64,000 nt of DNA from Vibrio sp. S9_S30 (GTDB lineage: Bacteria > Pseudomonadota > Gammaproteobacteria > Enterobacterales > Vibrionaceae): assembly GCF_014694455.1 (NCBI RefSeq), contig NZ_JAAUWT010000013.1, forward strand, positions 62,001 through 126,000, given 5' to 3'. Shown one piece after another: positions 44,805 through 53,771 of this stretch (positions are counted from its first letter, which is position 1; every line of letters begins with the position of its first letter). The position numbers were made by a program, and so were the translations under genes. Under the pieces are notes generated by a model, which was given only the letters and a program-made list of their open reading frames with translations, searched no databases and was not told the DNA's origin.

Positions 44805-45692
44805 TCAAATATATTTCCTTAATTTAATTGACATAGTCGGCGAGATGAATGTTAAAATGGACTTTATTAGCAAGGTTATATCCATAGAATATAGTGAGCT
44901 TTTTAGATAATATAGTGAAGCTACTCGACTCAGTAACATAAGGTGAGAATGAGCCATATGTTCATTGCTATATCTTTTAAAAGTTAACTTATATCCAGAA
45001 TAAAATTCACGTTCAAAATAATTTAATGCTTCTTTTGTGTTTTTGATATCCTTAGATACACTACTTCTCTTTGTGAGGTAATTACATTGAGTCAAAGGAG
45101 TATTGATATAAAACAAGTCTGTCTTTTTAATATGTTTTAGCATCCTTAAAATAAACTCATAGTCCTCCAGCGCCTTCAAAGAATTATTAAACCCTCCCAA
45201 CTCTAAAAACAATTCTTTTGATATACACCACATAGGTGTTCCACCAATTGGATTTGACCTTAACATACTAGCATTAGATATCGAAGAGGGTTTTTTCTCT
45301 GGATTGGTTTTATAAGAAACACCCTCAAATAACATATTAATGAAAGCAGGATGATAATAAAACTTTACGTCAAAGGCTTCAATGTATGTCTTTAAGATTT
45401 CACACTTATTATTTAAAAAAACATCATCATCATCTAAAAACATAATCCAATCAAACCTACTAATTTCCACACCCTTGTTTCTAGAACCAGCCGCACCCAC
45501 ATTAATTTTATTGCGCACAACGACCAAATCAAACCTATAGCTTTGATCATCTATATAAGTGCTTATAGGTATTTCAGAATTATCATCAACGACAATTACT
45601 TCAAAATTTGAATATGTTTGTTTATTCAAATTTTTCAAACACACCAATAAGTCTATTTTCCTATTATAGGATGGAATAATAATTGAAAACAT
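44805..45692 (-). CDS. Family 2 glycosyltransferase
   Basis: This 295-residue GT-A enzyme has FSIIIPSYNRKIDLLVCLKNLNKQTYSNFEVIVVDDNS, NVGAAGSRNKGVE, the DDDD metal site in WIMFLDDDDVFL (about residues 82-93), and ALEDYEFILRML with the catalytic acidic residue. It has no transmembrane segment, though the C terminus is hydrophobic. It is part of the AT-rich Wzx/Wzy module; the sugar donor cannot be deduced. Confidence 0.88.
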   Translation of the reverse strand: MFSIIIPSYNRKIDLLVCLKNLNKQTYSNFEVIVVDDNSEIPISTYIDDQSYRFDLVVVRNKINVGAAGSRNKGVEISRFDWIMFLDDDDVFLNNKCEILKTYIEAFDVKFYYHPAFINMLFEGVSYKTNPEKKPSSISNASMLRSNPIGGTPMWCISKELFLELGGFNNSLKALEDYEFILRMLKHIKKTDLFYINTPLTQCNYLTKRSSVSKDIKNTKEALNYFEREFYSGYKLTFKRYSNEHMAHSHLMLLSRVASLYYLKSSLYSMDITLLIKSILTFISPTMSIKLRKYI

Positions 45693-45703
45693 AATCTATA
45701 TTT

Positions 45704-47065
45704 TTATATTTTAAAAAGAGTTTTTCTTTTCCCAAAAGCAAAAGAAAGTAGCAACAATGTAATAAAGAATCTGATAAAAAGATCTGTATTAAAGGATACG
45801 ATAGAAACAAGGACTAAAAATGAGAAACATAATAAAATCCTTATAAACCCTACTTCAAATTGACCACTATATCTAATACTTATCATAATATGAAGTAGTA
45901 AATACAAAAGAAGATATGACATGAGTGTTGCGATTGCTGCACCCAAAGCACCATATTTTGGTATGAGTAATAAATTCAACATTACGTTAAAGATAAGGCT
46001 AGAAATGGTAAATACTGACGACCACATAACCTTGAATTTAAAATTAAGGAACCACAGATATAAAGTCAAGGAAAATATAAAAAGATTGGATAGCAAAACT
46101 AAGTTTGTAAGAACTGTTGTTTCAGAATAGCTTTCGCCACCAACCACCAAAGATATTTCTTTGTTGAACAGTACCGCTATTGAGGTTATAGCTGAAACCA
46201 CCAATAGGAATTGATTTGATTCGCTATTTAATCGAAAAAAATTTCTTTCGTTACAACATTTCATAAAACTAGGGTTCCAGGAGACAAGAATAACACCAAC
46301 AAGAAGGTATGGTAGTGACCCTACTGAGTACGAAAAGCTGTAAAAGGCTACACTTTCTAAATCATCTAGATATCCGAGCATTACTCTGTCAAATTGCTGA
46401 AGAAGAAACCCGGAAAGAGCATAAGGAATAAGTGAAATAGAATATCTAAAAGGAGAATATAAGCTTTTAAATGAAAATTTAAATGAATTTAAATTTCTAT
46501 AAAAAAAATATAAAAAAACAAAAACAATAGGTATGAGTGATATAATCTTAGCTGTGATAAATGAGAGCGAGCCATCTTCAAAAAGAAAAACAAATAGTAA
46601 CAAGCATGAATAAAGTATAGCACCACCAACCACAGTCAATGTAGAAACCATCTTAGATTTCTCATCAACCTTAAAAAACTCCTCTAAAGAATTATATATA
46701 GCTTGAATATACGCCGCGATAACCAGAAAAAAAACGCTTTCGACAGCAAGTTCAAGAGAGTTAGATAACTCGATCCTAAAGAAATAAAGAACAAAGAGAA
46801 AAAATGAAATATATATTATTGACAAAAGAAGGAATGAAGAAACTTTCTCGGATATATCGTCATCCTTAAAGTAAAATCGAGATATCGATGATTGAAAATT
46901 AAGAACCAAAACTACTACCAATATGGAAAAGTAGGTATTAATCAAGCTATAGCCAGCATACTCTTCAACGGTCAAGGTTCTAACAATAATGGGCATCGAA
47001 ACGACGCTCATTATTTTGAGTAGTATAGTGCCTGTGAAATACCTAATAAAGTGTTCTTTAATCAA
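45704..47065 (-). CDS. wzx: Lipid-linked repeat-unit flippase Wzx
   Basis: The 453-residue membrane protein belongs to the polysaccharide transporter branch of the MOP superfamily: about twelve helices in two halves, an N terminus IRYFTGTILLKIMSVVSMPIIVRTLTVEEYAGYSL, the central FRYSISLIPYALSGFLLQQFDRVMLGYLDDLESVAFYSFSYSVGSLP, and LLIPKYGALGAAIATLMSYLL in the C-terminal half. It flips the undecaprenyl-linked unit to the periplasm. It probably starts at TTG 47065, which overlaps the GT4 stop by eight bases; the next Met lies inside the first helix. Confidence 0.9.
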   Translation of the reverse strand: MIKEHFIRYFTGTILLKIMSVVSMPIIVRTLTVEEYAGYSLINTYFSILVVVLVLNFQSSISRFYFKDDDISEKVSSFLLLSIIYISFFLFVLYFFRIELSNSLELAVESVFFLVIAAYIQAIYNSLEEFFKVDEKSKMVSTLTVVGGAILYSCLLLFVFLFEDGSLSFITAKIISLIPIVFVFLYFFYRNLNSFKFSFKSLYSPFRYSISLIPYALSGFLLQQFDRVMLGYLDDLESVAFYSFSYSVGSLPYLLVGVILVSWNPSFMKCCNERNFFRLNSESNQFLLVVSAITSIAVLFNKEISLVVGGESYSETTVLTNLVLLSNLFIFSLTLYLWFLNFKFKVMWSSVFTISSLIFNVMLNLLLIPKYGALGAAIATLMSYLLLYLLLHIMISIRYSGQFEVGFIRILLCFSFLVLVSIVSFNTDLFIRFFITLLLLSFAFGKRKTLFKI

Positions 47066-48131
47066 TCTTTACACCAAAACTTGCTAAGTTAGCATTCCAT
47101 ATTGTCTTGATATTGTCTAGTTGATAACGCTTAGCGGTGTCATTCTGTTTTTTCGATACATTTGAAAGGAGATGTTTATTATCGATGATATACAACATCT
47201 TCTTTGCGAGATCTTCAACCGAATTTCTTCGCGCAAGAAAACCATTTTCCTCATCCTTGATAAGGAAAGAGGGACCAACGCAATCTGTCGCTAGTATAGG
47301 TACCCCAAAGGCCATAGATTCAAGCATTACCATTGAGAGCCCTTCCTCTCGAGAAGGAAGAACAAAAAATAAAGATGATTTGAAATAAGAGTCTATTTGG
47401 TTTGTTCCGTCGATAAATTCTACACTTGAATTTAACTGAAGTTTAGAGGCAAGATAATCTAACTCACTCTTATGCCCAAAATCTTTACCAACAATAGTGA
47501 GTTTATAGCCATCCCTTTGCTTACGGACTATATCAAATGCCTTTAATAAAATATCTTGACCCTTTACATAATCGAGTCGACCAATATTCAATATCGTTTT
47601 AGGAGTCGGCTTGTATCCATCATAAATATCGACAGAAATAGGGTTAGCTATAAAGCGCACATCACAGCCATATTGAATATAGTTATCTTTTTCAAAAGGG
47701 CTTGCAGGTACAAAAAAACTTAGATGACGATAAAACGTCTTTCGCATTAGCTCTAAGAGCCCGGAGTGCTTGACATAGTTATAGTGTTCATATCCTACTG
47801 AAAGAATACCAAACCTTTTAGCAATTAAAGCAGCCATAGAAGAAGTCTCTATAGTCTCACCAATTATAAGACCAATATCATGCTCTTTAACTAGACTCGA
47901 TAATCCTCTGTATATTTTGAGCCATTTACGAGCTCTTGAGTTAATATTTTGAAGCTCGGCAAATGTAATAGACACCTTACTATCAATTTCATATGCTGGA
48001 ATAGTCTCACCATACATACTGTAAATAACAACTTCATTTCCAGAATTAGACCATGAGTTTGCTAGAGTAGTAATAAACTTCTCAACCCCACCTAAACTGT
48101 CTATACCTTTCGATATAAATAAAATATTCAT
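47058..48131 (-). CDS. Family 4 glycosyltransferase
   Basis: This 357-residue GT-B retaining transferase has an N-terminal acceptor domain beginning ILFISKGIDSLGGVEKFITTLANSW, ILNIGRLDYVKGQDILLKAFDIVRK at the start of the donor domain (about residue 180), and the E-x7-E motif SREEGLSMVMLESMAFGVPILATD. It lies between the FAD gene (three bases away) and wzx (eight-base overlap), so it is translated within one transcript. The sugar is unknown. Confidence 0.9.
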   Translation of the reverse strand: MNILFISKGIDSLGGVEKFITTLANSWSNSGNEVVIYSMYGETIPAYEIDSKVSITFAELQNINSRARKWLKIYRGLSSLVKEHDIGLIIGETIETSSMAALIAKRFGILSVGYEHYNYVKHSGLLELMRKTFYRHLSFFVPASPFEKDNYIQYGCDVRFIANPISVDIYDGYKPTPKTILNIGRLDYVKGQDILLKAFDIVRKQRDGYKLTIVGKDFGHKSELDYLASKLQLNSSVEFIDGTNQIDSYFKSSLFFVLPSREEGLSMVMLESMAFGVPILATDCVGPSFLIKDEENGFLARRNSVEDLAKKMLYIIDNKHLLSNVSKKQNDTAKRYQLDNIKTIWNANLASFGVKID

Positions 48132-48134
48132 AAA

Positions 48135-49415
48135 CTAACTACCCGAAGATACAGATTCAACCGCTACGCGCGCATCAATCATAGAATCTTCAATCGAACA
48201 ATACTTCCATCTCCCGTATCGACCCACCATATAAATACCTTTATCTTCCAGCTCTCCAAAGCTAATTTCTTTTAGTTCATTACTTTGCTTAGATATATGA
48301 ACATAGGCTGGATCCATTAGTATGGATTCGTAGGAAACTAGCTCATGATCTGTAATTACGCCAATTTTTCTTAAGTTTTCTAAGGTAGTCTTCAATTCGC
48401 CTTCGATACAGATTTCTGCATTACTCGAAGATGACGGATAACCTATCTCTACATACATACTAAGACGCTCTGAGTTAAGAATATTGTCATAAAAGCCTAG
48501 TCGATAGAAGTTTATGTCTTTCGATGGATAGTAGATCCAATGCTCTTCTTTTAGAGGAGATTTCTTGTTGAATCCAAGATTTAACACCAGTACTTTATTC
48601 GACGATAAACTTGGTAATAGGGACTTCGAATAATCATAATTTTTGGTGAGCGAAATGAACTTGTCGAATGGGATTGAACTTATCAGTTTTTCGAATCGGT
48701 ATTCATTTTTTGATGTTACAACAATACGATTTTCAATATCGATATAAAGAACTTCCTCTTCAAGATGAACACGTTCTTTGTCAATTTCATTAAATAGTGC
48801 TTCAACGAAGGTCTCAGCTCCATTTTTTGGATAAAGAAAAGTATTGTTATAAGAAGAGTCCTGCTCAGATTTCATGTTATCGATAATCTCTTCAATATCG
48901 GCATAAGGGAAAAAACGTCCCATTGCATCAACATCAAGTTCATTCAGATCACATGAATATAACTTCTCGTTATAAGGCTTGAGGAACATGTTTGTTATAG
49001 ACTTACCAAACTTACCATATAACATCCCCTCAAATGAATCGTAATTCTCAGAGGATTCCTTCTTAAAGAGGTCGTAAAGACAACTTATAAAGTCTTCTTT
49101 CGACAATTGATGAATATTCTTCTGAAATGGATAATCAATATATCTATCTTCAAAGAATATTTTAGTATTCTTTTCTTTGAAAATAAGTTCTTCTTTATTA
49201 ATTTTGCTCTCAAAGAATGACTTTATTTTCTCATCAGCAAAGTGAAAGAAGTGACCTGCATAATCCCAAACGAAGCCATCTTTCTTTATTGTTCTACAAT
49301 AACCACCGGGAACTGATTCTCTTTCTACAACTCTGTAGTCACCGTCACCCAATAGATAAGCAGCATAAATTCCCGAGATTCCGCCACCAAGAATAAGACA
49401 CTCAGTATTAATCAT
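48135..49415 (-). CDS. FAD-dependent oxidoreductase, UDP-galactopyranose mutase-like
   Basis: The 426-residue product opens with a Rossmann FAD motif (CLILGGGISGIYAAYLL) and the amine oxidase/UGM-like GGYCRTIKKDGFVWDYAGHFFHFADEKI. The C terminus KGIYMVGRYGRWKYCSIEDSMIDA resembles the UGM FAD-closing segment (GRLGTYRY). It is thus a UGM-like or protoporphyrinogen-oxidase-like flavoprotein acting on a nucleotide sugar or the glycan; mutase activity is not proven. The start at ATG 49415 overlaps the preceding gene's stop by eight bases, a tight coupling suggesting a shared task. Confidence 0.75.
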   Translation of the reverse strand: MINTECLILGGGISGIYAAYLLGDGDYRVVERESVPGGYCRTIKKDGFVWDYAGHFFHFADEKIKSFFESKINKEELIFKEKNTKIFFEDRYIDYPFQKNIHQLSKEDFISCLYDLFKKESSENYDSFEGMLYGKFGKSITNMFLKPYNEKLYSCDLNELDVDAMGRFFPYADIEEIIDNMKSEQDSSYNNTFLYPKNGAETFVEALFNEIDKERVHLEEEVLYIDIENRIVVTSKNEYRFEKLISSIPFDKFISLTKNYDYSKSLLPSLSSNKVLVLNLGFNKKSPLKEEHWIYYPSKDINFYRLGFYDNILNSERLSMYVEIGYPSSSSNAEICIEGELKTTLENLRKIGVITDHELVSYESILMDPAYVHISKQSNELKEISFGELEDKGIYMVGRYGRWKYCSIEDSMIDARVAVESVSSGS

Positions 49416-50985
49416 GTAATTCAATTCCTTTCTCAAAAAAGAGCATTAGTTGTTCTAATTGGACTTGAGCCTCTCCGGCCAACGCTTTATTATGTACTAT
49501 CGATGACTCTGTCGATAATATGAGATCTGCAAGCTTAACTTGTGTACCAACACTTTCTACTAGTTCAAAGTAGTTAGAGATATTATTGTCCGTTTTTTCA
49601 CACCATGTCGCATCTAACATCTCGCTAATACACTGACTAAGGTCGTCCATCGAAGTGCATTTAGTTATATTAGGGATAACTGAATAAGGCACATTACCGA
49701 ATATTAACGCTGGGCGTTTAAGCATTATTGCTTCAAGAGCGGAACTACCTGCAATTGTAATAACTCCTTTTGAGTTTTCAATCATCGGCTTAGGGTCTTT
49801 ATAGTGATCTAAACGAATTATTCTCACATTTGTTAACTTTCGCAACTCTCTATAAAATTCACTAGGTCTTTCTCCAGACATTGCAGGATGTTCTTTGACA
49901 TATAATTTCACATCATACGGTAGAGACTTTGAAATATTGCGAATGACACTTAATTCGTCGATAAACATCGGGGCTTGTACAAAAGTTGTCGACTCCGGAA
50001 TCAAGTGTAGAGGGTAGTAAATATAACGCTCACTAGGCACTGGTGATTCAAAATACTTATTCTTTCCGGTCAGGGCTAAGTAACGCTTGTATTCATAACA
50101 CACATGGAACCATACCTTTTTGAAAGGGTTTTCGAAAAGAGGTAGCCCTATCTTGTATGATTTTTTTGACAAGTTTCCAGAGCGAATTTCAATGTCATAT
50201 TCTCTTAACGCTGAGCCTACGATCATTTTTAACCCATGGAGCCAATCATATTTTGTATCAGTGATCGAATTCTTAAACTTTTCGGGTAGTATACCTGACT
50301 TATTTCGATAAGTTTCAAGATAATCACTTCTTACACTCTCATTATTCAGCATGGATTGATACATGTTCTCAAAATACGTATCATTCTCTATTGATAAATT
50401 AAATGATGGAATTAAGTAATCCTTATATCTGGGGTAATTCAACCCGATATATTTAACATGAGCTTTCTCTGCATAGTACTTAATCGCTACTCTCGTAATT
50501 GTTACATTTTCGAGATCTAAAATAATCTCTGGTCTAAAGTTTTCGATAACAGATTGTGTATCTCTGTAAACTAGCTCGAGCCAATATAACTTTTCATCAT
50601 CTGAAATTTCGTTGTTTTGAAACCTAGCATGAAATTCAGCACAAAGATTTTGTTCAAATAAGAATTGCTTTCTAATTGGATAGTAAGAATCTATGTCTCT
50701 TAGAAGGTCAGTATCTATTTTTTCTTGAAATTTACTATTCCGATTAATGAAAGTATCGGTAGCGTTGTTAAGATCGTAGACAGTATTAAAATTCTTTTTT
50801 GCATAGTAATAGGTTGTTCGATTGTGCCTAGACTCATTATAGAATCCTTCGAAACTAGAGACGAAAAACAAAGCAACTTCATTACCTTGAGCTTTCAGTT
50901 GCTTTGCCAAAAAAAATAGAGGGTAGCTCGATCGCTCTCTGCAGATAAGCAACACTCGTTTGTTCGAAATTTTATCTTTATTCAT
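49408..50985 (-). CDS. Capsule-synthesis family glycosyltransferase-like protein (KpsC/KpsS-related)
   Basis: The 525-residue product has a GT-B layout. The N-terminal half starts KRVLLICRERSSYPLFFLAKQLKAQGNEVALFF, and the C-terminal half has YIYYPLHLIPESTTFVQAPMF, VKLYVKEHPAMSGERPSEFYREL and GVITIAGSSALEAIMLKRPALIFGNVPY, which are the features of the Capsule_synth/KpsC-KpsS family. Members include Kdo and nonulosonate transferases. Its place right after neuA and the nucleotidyltransferase gene makes it a candidate for adding the nonulosonic acid; this is inference. There is no membrane segment. Confidence 0.75.
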   Translation of the reverse strand: MNKDKISNKRVLLICRERSSYPLFFLAKQLKAQGNEVALFFVSSFEGFYNESRHNRTTYYYAKKNFNTVYDLNNATDTFINRNSKFQEKIDTDLLRDIDSYYPIRKQFLFEQNLCAEFHARFQNNEISDDEKLYWLELVYRDTQSVIENFRPEIILDLENVTITRVAIKYYAEKAHVKYIGLNYPRYKDYLIPSFNLSIENDTYFENMYQSMLNNESVRSDYLETYRNKSGILPEKFKNSITDTKYDWLHGLKMIVGSALREYDIEIRSGNLSKKSYKIGLPLFENPFKKVWFHVCYEYKRYLALTGKNKYFESPVPSERYIYYPLHLIPESTTFVQAPMFIDELSVIRNISKSLPYDVKLYVKEHPAMSGERPSEFYRELRKLTNVRIIRLDHYKDPKPMIENSKGVITIAGSSALEAIMLKRPALIFGNVPYSVIPNITKCTSMDDLSQCISEMLDATWCEKTDNNISNYFELVESVGTQVKLADLILSTESSIVHNKALAGEAQVQLEQLMLFFEKGIELHD

Positions 50986-50998
50986 TATCCAACTGGCT

Positions 50999-52033
50999 CT
51001 AGGAGTCGTAATTTATATCGCGATTTGCTTTCTCAAAATCGTTTACTTGACCGATATCCAGCCAGTAATCATCTAGCTTATATACTGAACAATGTTCTCC
51101 ACTGCTAAGCATATTCCCAAACAACTCAGGCATGTCATACATCTGTTCTTCGGGAATAAAATCAATAACCTGGGGTTCAAGTACATAAATACCACTGTTT
51201 ACGTCAAAAGATTGAGTCGGTTTTTCAGTTATTCCCACCAACCTACTAGATTTATCACTCGATATTACACCATAAGGCAGTGTGTGTTGATACTCCCTTA
51301 CACACATGGTAGCAATAGAGCGGGCTGCGCAATGGTATTGCATAAGTCTTTCAAAATCGAGGGTCGTTAATACATCAGCGTTGATAACAAAAAATGGCAA
51401 ATCAAACTTCCCACGTAATAGACTAAGAGCACCTGCTGTGCCTAGCTTCTTTTCTTCGACAACGTAACTAATCTCCACATCGAAATCCGATCCATCACCG
51501 AAATGATCCATGATCTTTTCTTTAAGATGATTCAAGCAAAAAGTGAACTTCTTGAACCCCTGCTCTCTAAATTGCTCAACAAGATGTTCTAACATAGGCT
51601 TGTTGCCTACTTTCAGCATCGGCTTGGGGATCGTCTTGGTTAACTCTCCTAGCCTCGAACCTAACCCTCCAGCCATGATGACAACGCTATTGCTCTTTTG
51701 CGGTAACTCAAAACCATCAAGGACGAACACTGATTGCAACCTGCCATGGGAATCAACTAGTGGCATATGGCGGCGATGAATTGCTTTTAGCTTCCTAACA
51801 ACTGTGTCTTTCGGAGCATCGTAATGCATCTTTATAGGAGAATCGTTGATGACCTTAGCTAAATTTTCTTCTCGGTTAAGAATTGCTCGACGGAGGTCAC
51901 CGTCAGTTACAATACCTACGAGCTTCTGTGACTGATCCACCATAGCAACAAGACCGATTCCGCCTTTATCGAGTGCTATGATGATATCTTTTAGAGTCGT
52001 AAGTTCAGTATATTCTAAAGTATACTTCGTCAT
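50999..52033 (-). CDS. CBS-domain nucleotidyltransferase, PtmE-like
   Basis: The 344-residue product combines two CBS domains (about residues 1-115: GIGLVAMVDQSQKLVGIVTDGDLRRAIL, HRRHMPLVDSHGRLQSVFVLD) with a sugar-phosphate nucleotidyltransferase domain (VVIMAGGLGSRLGELTKTIPKPMLKVGNKPMLEHLVEQF; INADVLT; VNSGIYVLEP). This architecture is that of Campylobacter PtmE, which makes GDP-glucosamine at the start of the GDP-linked legionaminic acid route. The ATG overlaps the neuA stop (ATGA). Confidence 0.83.
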   Translation of the reverse strand: MTKYTLEYTELTTLKDIIIALDKGGIGLVAMVDQSQKLVGIVTDGDLRRAILNREENLAKVINDSPIKMHYDAPKDTVVRKLKAIHRRHMPLVDSHGRLQSVFVLDGFELPQKSNSVVIMAGGLGSRLGELTKTIPKPMLKVGNKPMLEHLVEQFREQGFKKFTFCLNHLKEKIMDHFGDGSDFDVEISYVVEEKKLGTAGALSLLRGKFDLPFFVINADVLTTLDFERLMQYHCAARSIATMCVREYQHTLPYGVISSDKSSRLVGITEKPTQSFDVNSGIYVLEPQVIDFIPEEQMYDMPELFGNMLSSGEHCSVYKLDDYWLDIGQVNDFEKANRDINYDS

Positions 52034-52707
52034 CTTTTCCTCATCAGATATTCTGCATACTCAAAGTCTTCGAGTGTATCAATATCTACCGAACGTGATC
52101 TTGGCATTATGTAGGGGAAAGTTTTAGAACCATGATACAAACCCTGAGCTACCAATTCGTGTTTAAATACGTATACAGCACCATTCGGGTAGTAGCTTTC
52201 TCGGTACTCCTGCCTATTTGCAAGGCGCTCATCACTAAAAACTGACTCTAACATCCCATTTTCATTCATAAACTTATGCCAAAAGATGGGATGATCTTCC
52301 CTACAATAACTGATGACTGAATCCGCATCTTTATCTAAGAACACATCAATGGCACCATCTATATCTTCAACTATTCTGAGAGGAGATGTTGGCTGAAGGA
52401 CTACAAATGAGTCGATTTTTTTTCGTGTTGAATTTTCTAAGCGTTTAAGAGTGTACTTATAGTTATCAATTGCAATAGAATCGTCCGCAGCCAAATGAGC
52501 TGGTCTCAAAAAAGACTCTTTAGCGCCCAGCTCAATGGATAAATCATATATCGACTGGTCATCAGTCGATACAATAACGTCTGTGATAAAGCGAGATTTA
52601 AGTGCTTCTTGGATACTGTACCCAATCATCGGTTTATCACACAGCATCCTTGTATTTTTCCCCGGCAACCCTTTCGAACCACCTCTTGCAGGGATAATTG
52701 CTAGCAT
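52030..52707 (-). CDS. CMP-nonulosonate cytidylyltransferase (NeuA/LegF family)
   Basis: This enzyme activates a sialic, legionaminic or related acid with CTP. The 225-residue product has the CMP-transferase signature AIIPARGGSKGLPGKNTRMLCDKPMIGYSI, VSTDDQSIYDLSIELGA, FVVLQPTSPLR, YPNGAVYVFKHE and RSVDIDTLEDFEYAEYLM. Its start overlaps the neuB stop (TAATG). The length fits LegF/PseF-type enzymes without the extra C-terminal domain of some NeuA proteins. Confidence 0.92.
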   Translation of the reverse strand: MLAIIPARGGSKGLPGKNTRMLCDKPMIGYSIQEALKSRFITDVIVSTDDQSIYDLSIELGAKESFLRPAHLAADDSIAIDNYKYTLKRLENSTRKKIDSFVVLQPTSPLRIVEDIDGAIDVFLDKDADSVISYCREDHPIFWHKFMNENGMLESVFSDERLANRQEYRESYYPNGAVYVFKHELVAQGLYHGSKTFPYIMPRSRSVDIDTLEDFEYAEYLMRKR

Positions 52708-53762
52708 TAGACCAAATCATCCATAACCAAAATGTGATCAGATACTAGATCTTTGTTCACGGTCATTCCTACTACAAATTCTGTCATTTCTGGCTTCAAT
52801 CCTGTCCCCGGGCGCTTGTATTCGATGTCAGTTGCCTTGATCTTTTCACCAGCTTTCAACGCACGAGCTAACACAATACTTCGGCGAAACTCTGCTTTTT
52901 TCTCATTTGATTCAGGAGCAGAAATACGGTGGCTACCCAATGCGTCGTTTATCCGCTTCACCCCTTTCACGATGGTTTCCAGCTCAGCTTTATTTGCTGA
53001 AACCTTATGATCCCAGCCCTCCATATCCTTATCAAGAGTGAAGTGCTTCTCGATCAAACATGCCCCTATAGCCGCTGAAGCCAATGGAATCTCTATACCA
53101 ATAGTATGATCAGAAAAACCAACGCAGTAGTCAGGATAAGCATTCATGAGAGTCTTCATATTGTTCAGGTTTACATCCGTATCAACAGGAGGGTATGTAG
53201 AGACACAATGCAAAATCACAATATTCGTGTTGCCAGCTGATTCAATGCATTTAATCGCTTTATCTATCTCGTACATCTCGCTTAAACCGGTAGAAATAAC
53301 CATTGGCTTTCCTTTCTTTGCTAGGTATTCAAGGAATGGATAGTTATTCAAGTCCATAGATGCGACTTTAATAAAAGGTGTTTCCATTTTCTCAACTAGA
53401 AAATCAGCTTCATGCTTACTAAATGGTGTCGATGAACAATCAATACCCACTTCATCGGCAAAAGCTTTCATGTCTAGTAGCTCTTGTTCAGAAATTGAAT
53501 ACTCTTCAACTATCTCTTCCAATGTAAAATCGGTGCGGTCACGATAGTCATCAGCGATAAAATAATTATCCTCATACTTTTTTCTAGCGAAAATCGTATC
53601 TTTCGACCAACTCTGAAATTTCACACAGTCTGCCCCCGCTTCTTTAGCCTCAAGGATCAGTTTTTTTGCTAGCTCCATATCGCCATTATGATTTGAGCCT
53701 AACTCTGCGATAATGTATGGCTTGCAAAAATTAAATACTTCTTTCTTTTCTGTTAGTTTCAT
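52707..53762 (-). CDS. N-acetylneuraminate/legionaminate synthase (NeuB family)
   Basis: This enzyme condenses a hexosamine with phosphoenolpyruvate to form a nine-carbon nonulosonic acid. The 351-residue product has the TIM-barrel part (IIAELGSNHNGDMELAKKLILEAKEAGADCVKFQSW, DCSSTPFSKHEADFL, KVASMDLNNYPFLEYLAKKGKPMVISTGLS, VILHCVSTYP, GFSDHT, IEKHFTLDKDMEGWDHKVSA) and a C-terminal antifreeze-like SAF domain from about residue 285 (RRSIVLARALKAGEKI ... YKRPGTGLKPE). Neighbouring LegB/LegC/PtmE homologues favour legionaminate over sialic acid, which is inferred. Confidence 0.92.
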   Translation of the reverse strand: MKLTEKKEVFNFCKPYIIAELGSNHNGDMELAKKLILEAKEAGADCVKFQSWSKDTIFARKKYEDNYFIADDYRDRTDFTLEEIVEEYSISEQELLDMKAFADEVGIDCSSTPFSKHEADFLVEKMETPFIKVASMDLNNYPFLEYLAKKGKPMVISTGLSEMYEIDKAIKCIESAGNTNIVILHCVSTYPPVDTDVNLNNMKTLMNAYPDYCVGFSDHTIGIEIPLASAAIGACLIEKHFTLDKDMEGWDHKVSANKAELETIVKGVKRINDALGSHRISAPESNEKKAEFRRSIVLARALKAGEKIKATDIEYKRPGTGLKPEMTEFVVGMTVNKDLVSDHILVMDDLV

Positions 53763-53771
53763 GCTAATTGC

